Positions 25,884 through 34,362 of a stretch of DNA of 64,000 bases are shown here, piece by piece. The stretch covers positions 1-64,000 of the forward strand of contig JAJFTV010000121.1 in NCBI GenBank assembly GCA_021372725.1, given 5' to 3'. Both the position numbers and the translations under genes were made by a program. Position 1 is the stretch's first letter. Every line of letters begins with the position of its first letter. The notes under the pieces are model-generated. The model was not told where the DNA came from. It did no database searches and saw only the letters and a list, made by a program, of their open reading frames with translations. The DNA is from Chloroflexota bacterium. Lineage in GTDB: Bacteria > Chloroflexota > Anaerolineae > Anaerolineales > Anaerolineaceae.

Positions 25884-26900
25884 CTAAATCTCGGCAATTT
25901 CCATCGTTTCACCCCTGAACAGAATCAACCGTTCAGGATCAGGTTTCCCTGAGCAGGTCATCTTCATTAAACCATCCGGCCCAGGCTGTGATCCCGCATT
26001 ATCCAGATGGGCAGCATCGACACCGGCCTTAAAGGCATGATCGAGAAAAACCAGTGCCCCAAATGTCATGCCGGGAGAGTCAAAATCAGGCAACGGATCA
26101 CCGTTCAATGCCAGGCGGAATAACTCATTACTGTGCGACGGTACCTGGGGTGACCAGTGCCGAACACGCACCATACGGTTCGGCCAGAGTTTACCGGAGG
26201 GTGAAACCGTGGATACCATGCCATCGGCCGTCAGCACCGTGCATTGCGGCCAGAGTTCCAGCGCCGCTTCGGCCAGTTTTGCTGCAGCCGGATCGTGCAT
26301 AGTCAGAAAAACAGAGAATGGCTGGTTCTCCGCAGGCAGACTGTCAAGCCAGGCTGCACCCCGTTTTTCGATTGCAAAACGAAACGCCTCCAGGCTTTTA
26401 TTCACATAACGCTGTTCGTCCTCATCCAGTTTGGTTAATGGCAGCAAATGCTCTGGCCATGGCAGCGCAGTCCAATCAACAGAAGGCGCCAGGGGTGCTG
26501 CACCGGCCAATGCGCGGGCAATACCATCCACGCCGGTGGACATTCGATAGCGGCGGGCTGAGGTCTGAGGCCATTCCATCAGCTCCTCCACTGTGCTCTT
26601 CACAAATACGACGGGAACTTTCTCTGACAGTTTACCGGCTACCCGCTCGAAACGGGACGATTCACCCAGGTACACCAGAATATCAACATCATCCGGATCA
26701 ACAGGCAGCGGGTCAATACCAAATACCGAAAACGCCGGCAGCCAGCTTTTCTCCATCTTTCCGGCTGCGTCCCATGCGGCAACAATTGACTCTTCTTCCT
26801 CTTTTCCAAGCGCTGCGAAAACAACTGCCAAGCCCACACGCGGCGCCAGTTTTCCCGTTGTTTCATTTTGATTGAAGTTTTTCGATTTGTTCAAGGTCAT
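25884..26900 (-). CDS. Unrecognised 338-residue protein of the catabolic island
   Basis: I do not recognise this family. It has no signal peptide and no clear membrane segment. The N-terminal half alternates hydrophobic strands and helices (VDILVYLGESSRFERVA and VPVVFVKSTVEELMEW), suggestive of a Rossmann-like or type-1 periplasmic-binding-like fold. The C-terminal half has a conserved-looking GMTFGALVFLDHAFKAG stretch. AGAGAG precedes the ATG. It sits between asd and AstE-like paralogue 2, all on one strand, so it is probably part of the same pathway, either as an enzyme subunit or a ligand sensor. The codon use looks like that of its neighbours. Confidence 0.7.
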   Translation of the reverse strand: MTLNKSKNFNQNETTGKLAPRVGLAVVFAALGKEEEESIVAAWDAAGKMEKSWLPAFSVFGIDPLPVDPDDVDILVYLGESSRFERVAGKLSEKVPVVFVKSTVEELMEWPQTSARRYRMSTGVDGIARALAGAAPLAPSVDWTALPWPEHLLPLTKLDEDEQRYVNKSLEAFRFAIEKRGAAWLDSLPAENQPFSVFLTMHDPAAAKLAEAALELWPQCTVLTADGMVSTVSPSGKLWPNRMVRVRHWSPQVPSHSNELFRLALNGDPLPDFDSPGMTFGALVFLDHAFKAGVDAAHLDNAGSQPGPDGLMKMTCSGKPDPERLILFRGETMEIAEI

Positions 26901-27021
26901 TCTCTCTGTTTTTCAAATAATTCCCGCATGCCCATTTCAAGCCAAATTTCACGTCCTCTATTGAGGAGGAAATCAAAGTCCCCCTTTCCACCTCAATAGA
27001 ATACTCGTAAATCAATATTCT

Positions 27022-28062
27022 TTACTGATGTTTCTTTTTCCACTCGTCGACCAGACCGCGTTTGACCAGTTCCTGTGCGATCTGAACTGCATTCTGGGCA
27101 GCACCCTTGCGTACATTATCGGATACTACAAAGAAATTCAAGGTATTCGGGTTGGAGATGTCCTCACGGATCCGGCCGATATGAGTATCATTGCCACCGG
27201 CCACTTTAACCGGCTGCGGGAATTCGAGCTTCTCGATATCATCCACGACCTTCAAACCGGATTGTTTGCGGCATGCTTCACGGAATTCATCGGCGGTCAC
27301 TTTTCGCTCGGTTTCAACATTCAGGCTGACAGCATGGCAAACCAAAGTCGGAACACGAATACAGGTGCAGGTAATGGCGATCTTGTCATCGTGCAATATC
27401 TTGCGTGTTTCATTGACCATCTTCCATTCTTCCAGGGTATACCCCTGATCGCCAAATTTATCGATGAAAGGAATCAGGTTATAAGCAATTTGATAGTTGA
27501 AAATCTGCGGCGGCGTTATCGGGAAACCGGAAGCTCCATCCATAGCCTGTTTCTTCAATTCCATCATGCCGCGTACCGCACCGCCTGAAGTGGACTGATA
27601 GGACGAGGCGACAATTCGTTTGATGGGTGAAAGATTGTATAAAACTTTATCAGCGATGATGCAGGCAGCAGTAGTACAGTTGGGGTTGGCAACGATGCCG
27701 GGATGCCAGTTCAGATCATCACCATTAACTTCGGGAATCACCAGGGGTACGTCGGGAACTTGTCGAAAAGTACGGCTGTTATCAATGGCAATGGCGCCTT
27801 TTTTTACAGCCCTGGGTACAAGGTCTTTGCTGATTTCATCGTTGGTGGCAAACAGAACAATATCCATTCCCTCAAATGCCTCTTCGCATGCTTCCTGGGT
27901 CAGATAGATCTTGTCTTTAAATTTAACAGGCGCGCCAACCATGTTTTTAGCTTCCAGCAGGCGTAATTCATCGACAGGAAAATCATACTCTTCCAAAATC
28001 TGGGTCATGGTGGTTCCAACCAGTCCAAGTGCCCCTGCAACTGCAACATTATATTTTTTCAT
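27022..28062 (-). CDS. asd: Aspartate-semialdehyde dehydrogenase
   Basis: 346 residues. Reduces aspartyl-4-phosphate to aspartate-4-semialdehyde with NADPH. The nucleotide-binding loop is GALGLVGTTM, the catalytic Cys129 is in VANPNCTTAA and the catalytic His lies in GGNDTHIGRIRED. The phosphate-binding DNSRTFR and the SSYQSTSGGAVRGM region are also intact, so this is a true Asd rather than a succinylornithine-type reductase. GGAG precedes the ATG. Its position in a hydrolase cluster, away from lysine, threonine or methionine genes, is unusual. The partner aspartokinase is 12 kb upstream in the same run of genes. Confidence 0.95.
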   Translation of the reverse strand: MKKYNVAVAGALGLVGTTMTQILEEYDFPVDELRLLEAKNMVGAPVKFKDKIYLTQEACEEAFEGMDIVLFATNDEISKDLVPRAVKKGAIAIDNSRTFRQVPDVPLVIPEVNGDDLNWHPGIVANPNCTTAACIIADKVLYNLSPIKRIVASSYQSTSGGAVRGMMELKKQAMDGASGFPITPPQIFNYQIAYNLIPFIDKFGDQGYTLEEWKMVNETRKILHDDKIAITCTCIRVPTLVCHAVSLNVETERKVTADEFREACRKQSGLKVVDDIEKLEFPQPVKVAGGNDTHIGRIREDISNPNTLNFFVVSDNVRKGAAQNAVQIAQELVKRGLVDEWKKKHQ

Positions 28063-28099
28063 TGTTAATCATCTCCTATAATCTTCAAACTATTTGGTT

Positions 28100-29068
28100 C
28101 TAACTTTCTTCACTTGCGATAAAGCCATGTTCAATCAACGTGTTGCCAACCTTGATGGCTGGGCTTGTACGTACCATTGAGACGATCCCGTCCAGCTTTG
28201 CCCTCACTTCAGCCACAGGCTCACCGAAATAATCGCGGATATAGCCAACTACCTCGCCTGTTGTGACGCGCTGATTGAGATGAACAACCGGGTACCACAT
28301 ACCGGCATATTCTGAACGGATTGACGTATAGTTTTCAATGAATTTGCGCTTGGCGGTGTTGACAATCTCTCCGTTCATCATTCCCAGGTGCACCATAATA
28401 TTCCGCAAACCTGTAAGATGAGTCTCGACTTCGTCCATCTTTAAAATTCCCTGCTGTCCAGATTCGGCCAGCATGGATGGTGCCCCGCGCATCATGGCCG
28501 TACCAAAGGCATTGTGAGGCGGGTTATCTTTGGAGAATTGTGCTCCCTTTACAACCAGTGGAATGTTGTAAATTTCAGCCATCTTGCGGGATTTTTCGTC
28601 CACATCCGGGTCACCGCTGCGCAAATGCATCACAAAGGGTGTCAGCGCTTCAGGAATATCGCCGCCATGCAGTTCTACAAAATAATCGCACTTGCTCAGC
28701 ACTTCCTGGTTGAAATAAAATGCCATGGCTTCGCCGTACGTACCCAGGCGGCTGCCTGGAAAAGTGCTCATCGGGTTCTTGCCATCATGCGGCACCAGAA
28801 ATCCGAGATTATTTTCAAAAGCCGGCACGTTGTACATCATGCCAACTTTCAAAACACCCCTTAATTTTTTGGGGTCGGCTTCATTGAACAGCCGGATCGC
28901 GGCTTCAATTCCGGCGAATTCACTGCCGTGCATTCCACCCAACACCAGCAGTGTGGGTCCGTCATTTTCACCATAGACGGTGCCGACCGGAAATCGAATG
29001 GGTTCGCCGGTATTCCGATATTGAAAAGTCAGCCAGCCGTGCTCTTTCACGCCTTTTTTCTCAGGCAT
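28100..29068 (-). CDS. AstE/AspA-like zinc deacylase, paralogue 3
   Basis: 322 residues from ATG at 29068 (MPEKKGVKEHG), with GGAGGG upstream. Zinc ligands His47 and Glu50 (GGMHGSEF) and His about 134 (VELHGGD) are present, as is the catalytic Glu (LAESGQQG). The usual Arg that binds the substrate carboxylate is missing: the block reads NPMSTFPGS where paralogue 2 has NPGRVFPGD. This points to a different substrate or a changed role. It follows two creatininase-family genes and overlaps the end of the nearer one by a few nucleotides only if an upstream Met is used. The order repeats that at 13.5-16.2 kb. Confidence 0.82.
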   Translation of the reverse strand: MPEKKGVKEHGWLTFQYRNTGEPIRFPVGTVYGENDGPTLLVLGGMHGSEFAGIEAAIRLFNEADPKKLRGVLKVGMMYNVPAFENNLGFLVPHDGKNPMSTFPGSRLGTYGEAMAFYFNQEVLSKCDYFVELHGGDIPEALTPFVMHLRSGDPDVDEKSRKMAEIYNIPLVVKGAQFSKDNPPHNAFGTAMMRGAPSMLAESGQQGILKMDEVETHLTGLRNIMVHLGMMNGEIVNTAKRKFIENYTSIRSEYAGMWYPVVHLNQRVTTGEVVGYIRDYFGEPVAEVRAKLDGIVSMVRTSPAIKVGNTLIEHGFIASEES

Positions 29069-29088
29069 AATACCCTCCAATAACCCAA

Positions 29089-29814
29089 TCAAACATTAGC
29101 CGTTTTCTGAAATTTATCCCAGCCGTTTTGCAGAAAATCTTCCAGTTCTGTAACAGCCAGCTCAAAGAATTCACGCATGACAGGTTCAGGCTGCAAATAC
29201 TTGCCGCCTTTTACCCCATCTCCTGAGACGGCTTTGACATCTTCAGGGGTCTGTGCATACGTATCTTCGAAGTAAACCTGCTCCTTGAACTTGTCCGGGA
29301 TGGGCGCAACCATATTGATCCACTGGAAGGTCTCCAACCACGAGGCATGATCGCGCTGTGTACCGCCCAGCTCGTTAATACGGGCATAAGTCTTCGGCAT
29401 CAAATACCATTCGCGGAATTTCAATGTCAAATCGGAATGATCCACCAGGTATTCTGTGATCGCTTCCTTGGCGCGCATATTGCCGCCATGACCGCTGAAG
29501 AACAATATTCTCTTAAAACCAACCCGGGCAACACTGTCGATCATATCTTTGATCAGACTGTAATAAGTGCTGACTCTCAGCGAGACTGTACCGGGAAACG
29601 CCAGCGAGAATGGAGAGGGCCCAAAGTGAAGCGGCGGTGCCAGAAGGATATTCTGCCGGGTGCAGGCTTCTTTTGCAATCTCATAGGCGCATTGCGTATC
29701 TGTCGAAAGCGATGCATAACCATGTTCCTCAGTTGCGCCTAAAACAAAGACGATACGATCATCCTTCTTCAAATATTCTTCTACCATCATCCAGTTTGCT
29801 TTTTCAACTAACAT
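29089..29814 (-). CDS. Creatininase-family amidohydrolase, paralogue 3
   Basis: 241 residues, shorter than paralogues 1 and 2 and from another branch of the family. Ligand candidates are Glu29 and His31 (GATEEHGY), Asp39 (STDT), the His in FSGHGGNMRA and the Glu of HASWLETFQW. AAGGAG lies upstream of the ATG. It is near-identical in layout to paralogue 4 directly upstream (shared VEKxNWMMVEEYLKKDDRI, PLHFGPS and FPGTVSLR blocks), so the pair arose by tandem duplication. The substrate is unknown. Confidence 0.87.
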   Translation of the reverse strand: MLVEKANWMMVEEYLKKDDRIVFVLGATEEHGYASLSTDTQCAYEIAKEACTRQNILLAPPLHFGPSPFSLAFPGTVSLRVSTYYSLIKDMIDSVARVGFKRILFFSGHGGNMRAKEAITEYLVDHSDLTLKFREWYLMPKTYARINELGGTQRDHASWLETFQWINMVAPIPDKFKEQVYFEDTYAQTPEDVKAVSGDGVKGGKYLQPEPVMREFFELAVTELEDFLQNGWDKFQKTANV

Positions 29815-29870
29815 ATACTTTCTCCTTGTCTGTAAACAGTTTGTTCTTTATTGGCACAATTCACTGCCGG

Positions 29871-30599
29871 TTACTTTACCGGTTCAGTCTTCAGGAATTT
29901 GTCCCAGCCATTTTGCAGAAAATCTTCCAGTTCACTGACTGCCAGCTCATAAAGCCCACGCATCACAGGTTCCGGTTGTGTATATTTACCGCCAAACACA
30001 CCATCTCCAATTGCCGAACGCAATTCTTCAGGTGACAGGGCATAATGATCTGCAATATAGACCTGTTCCTTGAACTTGTCGGGGATCTCAACCGGCTGGT
30101 TGATCCATGGAAAACTCTCAAGCCAGGAAGCATGATCCCAGGAAGTGGATCCAAGTTCCGTGATTCTGGCGTATGTTTTTGGTAACAGATACCATTCGCG
30201 GAATTTAAGTGTAAGGTCTGAGCGGGTTAACAGATATTCAGTGCTGGCTTCTTTTGCGCGCATATTGCCGCCATGGCCGCTGAAGAACAGAATACGTTTG
30301 AACCCAACCCTGGCTGCGCTGTCAATCATATCCTTGATCACATTCAGATATGTTTCATTTCGCAGGGATACAGTTCCCGGAAATGCCAGCGAAAAAGCAG
30401 AGGGCCCAAAATGGAGAGGGGGAGCCAACAACACATTCTGTCGTTCACAGGCTTCTTTGGCAATTTCCCAGGCACACTGAGTGTCTGTCGAGAGCGTGTT
30501 GTACCCATGTTCCTCTGTCGCCCCCAGAACATACACAATCCGGTCATCTTTTTTCAGATACTCTTCAACCATCATCCAGTTTGACTTTTCAACTAACAT
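29871..30599 (-). CDS. Creatininase-family amidohydrolase, paralogue 4
   Basis: 242 residues from ATG at 30599 (MLVEKSNWMMV), with AAAGGAAAG upstream; a Met five codons earlier is an alternative. The metal-site motifs are the same as in paralogue 3 (ATEEHGYN, STDTQ, FSGHGGNMR, HASWLESFPW). The conserved Glu in the last motif is kept. It is the first hydrolase gene after the permease genes of ABC system B (gap of about 96 nt), which suggests that it acts on the imported compound. Confidence 0.87.
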   Translation of the reverse strand: MLVEKSNWMMVEEYLKKDDRIVYVLGATEEHGYNTLSTDTQCAWEIAKEACERQNVLLAPPLHFGPSAFSLAFPGTVSLRNETYLNVIKDMIDSAARVGFKRILFFSGHGGNMRAKEASTEYLLTRSDLTLKFREWYLLPKTYARITELGSTSWDHASWLESFPWINQPVEIPDKFKEQVYIADHYALSPEELRSAIGDGVFGGKYTQPEPVMRGLYELAVSELEDFLQNGWDKFLKTEPVK

Positions 30600-30695
30600 G
30601 CTCTTTCCTTTCATTTAATAAATATTTTAAAGGTTGCTCAAATAAAATCATGAGCCGCATTAATTCATTGTTATCTCCGTCTTTTTGCAGCATCT

Positions 30696-31583
30696 CTACG
30701 CTTCCTGTCCACCAACCCTTAATACATCTGCCAATCCGTCTGCCAGCAAGGCAAAACCACCGCCAGTGATAATGATGGCTATCCCAGGGAAGAAGGAAAT
30801 CCACCAGGCTGTGGTCATAAAGTTGCGCCCTTCAGCAATAATCGTCCCCCACTCTGGTGTAGGTGGCTGAACACCCAGTCCCAAAAAGCCCAGCGTGGCA
30901 GCCAACAGAATATCCAAAGAAATGTCAAGAGCACCAAAAAGGATAGCAGTACTGACAACATTCGGTAAAATATGCCGCAGCATGATACGAAGATCGCTAT
31001 AGCCCAGCACTTTGGCAGAAATAACATATTCCTGTTTTTTTGCTATTAATATTTCGCTGCGTACAACTCTGGCATAAATAATCCAACTTGAAATCGTTAC
31101 AGCAATAATTACGTTTTTTAGGCCAGGCCCTAAAACAGCAATCAAGGCAATGATCAGCACCATAAACGGAAAAGCAACCACGATATCTACCAAACGCATA
31201 AATAGGGTGTCAAGAAATCCTCCATAATATCCTGAAATCAATCCGATGATGATGCCAATAATCAATGGAAATAATACCGATAAAACACCAATCTCAAGGT
31301 CCAGAGGGGTTGCACTGATAATTCTCGAAAACAGGTCTCGCCCGTATTGGTCAGTGCCTAAAATGTGTACACGATCAGGTGGTTGTAACAAGTTTTTCAG
31401 GTTCTGTTCAACCGGATCGAACGGTGATATTTGCTGACTAAAAATTGCAACAATTACAATCGCACAGACAATGATCATGCCCCAAAAGAATGATGGATTC
31501 CTTCGCCAGATGCGGGATTTGCTGGAAAACCACTGCCAAACATCCATTTCGTTTGTTTGGTCAGATAATGATAAAAGGGTCAT
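30696..31583 (-). CDS. Peptide ABC transporter permease, OppC-like (system B)
   Basis: 295 residues. OppC-type N-terminus with the first helix followed by SPFDPVEQNLKNLL, a permease core with coupling loop VLGYSDLRIMLRHILPN and the C-terminal TLGFLGLGVQPPTPEWG motif. It lies 23 nt downstream of the OppB-like gene. System B has no ATPase genes of its own. Its closest relative here is the OppC of system C, with which it shares long blocks. Confidence 0.94.
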   Translation of the reverse strand: MTLLSLSDQTNEMDVWQWFSSKSRIWRRNPSFFWGMIIVCAIVIVAIFSQQISPFDPVEQNLKNLLQPPDRVHILGTDQYGRDLFSRIISATPLDLEIGVLSVLFPLIIGIIIGLISGYYGGFLDTLFMRLVDIVVAFPFMVLIIALIAVLGPGLKNVIIAVTISSWIIYARVVRSEILIAKKQEYVISAKVLGYSDLRIMLRHILPNVVSTAILFGALDISLDILLAATLGFLGLGVQPPTPEWGTIIAEGRNFMTTAWWISFFPGIAIIITGGGFALLADGLADVLRVGGQEA

Positions 31584-31606
31584 ATAGAACAGTTCTCCAA
31601 TTTATT

Positions 31607-32548
31607 TCACTCAAGTGTCACACGAGGATCAATAACTGAGTACATCAGATCTGTTGCCAGATTGATCAGGATAATCATTGCCGAAAAATACAAAGTCACC
31701 GCCTGCACCACTGTATAATCGCGGGAAAATATTGCATCCAACATCAGGCTGCCCATACCAGGTATGGCAAAAACTTTTTCAACAACAACTGTTCCGCCAA
31801 CAAGGTAGCCAATGTTCACGCCCAATATTGTTACAGTCGGTATTAGCGAATTACGCAGAATGTGGCGAATAAGAACAAGCCGCTCCTGTAAACCTTTCGC
31901 CCGGGCAAAGTCGACATAATCAGCCTGAACAACGTTGATAATATCTGAACGCAGGGATCGAACCATCCATGAAGATTGATGTAAGGCAAGTGCGAAAGCT
32001 GGTAAAAACAGGTGTACAAAATGTTGAGGGAAAGTATCACCATAACCGCTTACGGGAAAAATATTAAATTTAAGACTAAAAATCAATAAGAGAATAATGC
32101 TTACCCAAAAATCAGGCATTCCTAAAGCGATCATAAATCCACCGCGAATCAAGTTGTCAGCGGGTGAATCCTTATGCAATGCTGCATATAAGGCCGTGGG
32201 TAACGTAATAAAAATGGAAATTATCGTAGCATAAAGTGTCAAAAAAAGGGTTATTGGTAATCTTCTGCCAATTAAATTGGAGGCAGGAGTATTGTACATA
32301 ATTGAATTACCAAGGTTCAATGTAAGAATATCTCTTACAAAGATGCCATACTGAACTAACACTGGTTTATCCAAACCCATCTGACGATGAAGGTTCGCAA
32401 CCCCTTCAGGTGTAGCTCTAATTCCCAAACGAATAACAGCAGGGTCACCAGGGATTGCCCTGATCAGGAAGAATAATGCGATTGTGATACCCAGAACAAC
32501 TGGCACCATTTGCATTAGTCGAACAAGAATATAATTCACTCGCTGCAT
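31607..32548 (-). CDS. Peptide ABC transporter permease, OppB-like (system B)
   Basis: 313 residues with six predicted membrane helices. It has the FLIRAIPGDPAVIRLGIRAT block, coupling loop FARAKGLQERLVLIRHILRN and the VVVEKVFAIPGMGSLML block. Start MQRVNYI with CGGAG upstream. It is very similar to OppB of system C (MQRINYI). A 16-bp stem-loop separates it from its binding-protein gene. Confidence 0.94.
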   Translation of the reverse strand: MQRVNYILVRLMQMVPVVLGITIALFFLIRAIPGDPAVIRLGIRATPEGVANLHRQMGLDKPVLVQYGIFVRDILTLNLGNSIMYNTPASNLIGRRLPITLFLTLYATIISIFITLPTALYAALHKDSPADNLIRGGFMIALGMPDFWVSIILLLIFSLKFNIFPVSGYGDTFPQHFVHLFLPAFALALHQSSWMVRSLRSDIINVVQADYVDFARAKGLQERLVLIRHILRNSLIPTVTILGVNIGYLVGGTVVVEKVFAIPGMGSLMLDAIFSRDYTVVQAVTLYFSAMIILINLATDLMYSVIDPRVTLE

Positions 32549-32578
32549 TTCCTGGTCTCCGCGTTACAAAGTAAACAG

Positions 32579-32622
32579 GCGTTCCACCTCCCTCATATTG
32601 GGATACGAGGGAGGTGGAACGC
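32579..32622 (-). promoter_or_regulatory. Stem-loop after solute-binding-protein gene B
   Basis: A perfect 16-bp stem (32579-32594 with 32607-32622) with a 12-nt loop begins 7 nt after the binding-protein stop codon. It is the strongest hairpin of the island and is expected to give more binding protein than permease. Confidence 0.75.
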
Positions 32623-32628
32623 ACGAAA

Positions 32629-34197
32629 TCATTCCGTAACAGTTAAATCACGCCAAATATAGGTTCCTAATGGTGTCTGATAAAAATTTTGGACATTAGA
32701 GCGAGTAATTACCAGGAATGGATTGTGGTATAGAGGAATGAAAGGTACTTCTTCATTAAAAATCTCCTGAATACGCTTATACATCGCCTCACGTTCAGGA
32801 CCATCCGGGGTTTTTAAGGCATCCGCTGCCAATTGATCGATTTCATCATTTTGGAAGCCAGTGTGGAATGACTCTGCAGTATCGTACACCACGGAATAGT
32901 TCACGCTTTCACTCGGATCCGGAATATCGTCTGTCCAATAATTGAATTGCAGCTCAAAATTATTGTCATAATACGATTGATTCCACAGGCCAGACTCAAG
33001 TGGCTCAATCACTAAATCAACGCCCAATTTGGACCACATATCTTTAATCAGCGTTGCCAATTGAAGTGATGATTCGCTGCCAGTTATTATCTGAACAGTG
33101 ATCTTGAATCCATCAGGGTAACCGGCCTCTTGCATCAGAGCCTGTGCTTTTTCGAGGTCAAATGGCCAACCTTCCAGGTCAGTGTTGTAATACAACGAGC
33201 CCCGTGGTCGAAAAGTGGTTGCAACTTCACCGACTCCAAAATTGATCGCATCAATAAGAGCCTGGCGGTCAATCGCGTAAGCCAATGCGGTGCGTACTTT
33301 TACATCATTTAGCGGCTCATTTCTCATATTGAGTGTTACAGAGCCGGTGTAAGTTGATGGAAAAGTGAGAACTGTTAGATTAGTATCCGTTTTTAGTTCA
33401 TTTACACGATTGAAGGGTGGATAGTTTATGGCATCCACCTCACCGGCCTGAAGAGCTATGATTCGAGTATTATCATCCGGGATGGTTTTAATTAATATTT
33501 CGTCCATGGAAATATTGGCTGCATCCCAATAATATGGGTTTTTGACAAGCAGCATTGATTCGCCACGCTTCCACTCTTTCATAATGTAGGGTCCGGCACC
33601 GATGGGTTTTTCCATAAATGCTTCCCACCCACCGGCTGCTTCCACCAGTTTCTTTGGCATAACCACTGCATTAAATAATGCCGGTGTATAGATGAATGGA
33701 GTGTATGGTTCTGTCAGTGAGAAAACGACCTTCTCCTCGTCAGCGGTTACCTCTGATACAGCATCAAATGTAAATGACCAAATTCCATTATTTGGATCTC
33801 TTGCCCGATTCAATGACCATTCCCAGTCTTCAGGAGTTATTGGAGAACCGTCGGCAAACTTAAGATCAGGCTTAAGATAGAAAGTCCATGTTAATTGGTC
33901 CTCACTCACTTCCCATCGCTCAGCCAGATCAGCTTCGACGGTGTTATCTTTGGTAAACCGAAGTAAGCCGGAGTAATACTGCTGCATGTACCAGATATCA
34001 GCATTGGCATCATTCATAACCGGATCCGGGTTTACCGCATCCATATAACGACCAAATACAAATACTTTCTTCTCAGCAGGGGCGGCTTCGGTTGCAGACG
34101 TTTGTTCAGCCGGCGCAGATGGTGCACAACCTGCAATCATTGCAAGCATCATGACGATGAAGACAACAAAACTAATATCCCGAAATCTTGTTGACAT
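32629..34197 (-). CDS. Peptide-type solute-binding lipoprotein (SBP_bac_5), system B
   Basis: 522 residues from ATG at 34197 (MSTRFRDISF), with GAGGAGG upstream. The lipobox is IAGC (Cys24). It is a cluster-C peptide-binding protein with landmarks DPVMNDANADIWYMQQYYSG, LKFADGSPITPEDWEWSLNR, DVKVRTALAYAIDRQALI and a C-terminal NEEVPFIPLYHNP. It is a recent paralogue of binding protein C, sharing the start (MSTRF) and many blocks. The open frame extends seven codons further upstream without support. Confidence 0.93.
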   Translation of the reverse strand: MSTRFRDISFVVFIVMMLAMIAGCAPSAPAEQTSATEAAPAEKKVFVFGRYMDAVNPDPVMNDANADIWYMQQYYSGLLRFTKDNTVEADLAERWEVSEDQLTWTFYLKPDLKFADGSPITPEDWEWSLNRARDPNNGIWSFTFDAVSEVTADEEKVVFSLTEPYTPFIYTPALFNAVVMPKKLVEAAGGWEAFMEKPIGAGPYIMKEWKRGESMLLVKNPYYWDAANISMDEILIKTIPDDNTRIIALQAGEVDAINYPPFNRVNELKTDTNLTVLTFPSTYTGSVTLNMRNEPLNDVKVRTALAYAIDRQALIDAINFGVGEVATTFRPRGSLYYNTDLEGWPFDLEKAQALMQEAGYPDGFKITVQIITGSESSLQLATLIKDMWSKLGVDLVIEPLESGLWNQSYYDNNFELQFNYWTDDIPDPSESVNYSVVYDTAESFHTGFQNDEIDQLAADALKTPDGPEREAMYKRIQEIFNEEVPFIPLYHNPFLVITRSNVQNFYQTPLGTYIWRDLTVTE

Positions 34198-34312
34198 TAT
34201 TCCTCCTCTAAAGAACATTATTCAATAGTCACACCGGTGAACACCGGTTTTGCCGATCTGATTCTGTTTTCAAACCAATATCAATCATTAATGTTTCAAA
34301 AACCTCCTTTTA
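34198..34312 (-). promoter_or_regulatory. Leader of binding-protein gene B with hairpin and distal SD
   Basis: AAAAGGAGGTTTTT lies near 34298-34311 on the minus strand, about 106 nt upstream of the ATG, with no start codon at usual spacing. Between them is an ACCGGTG/CACCGGT stem at 34233-34248, which may end transcription from the ATPase genes or shape the leader. Confidence 0.45.
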
Positions 34313-34362
34313 GAATTTCTCCCAAGTCAAAAATAACCATACGAAAAGGTTACTTTCCCCTA

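Noticed and set aside
14467-30599. Classical creatinine degradation pathway
   Set aside because: Creatininase-family genes are present but there is no creatinase (M24-like), sarcosine oxidase or dehydrogenase, and the family covers many other substrates.
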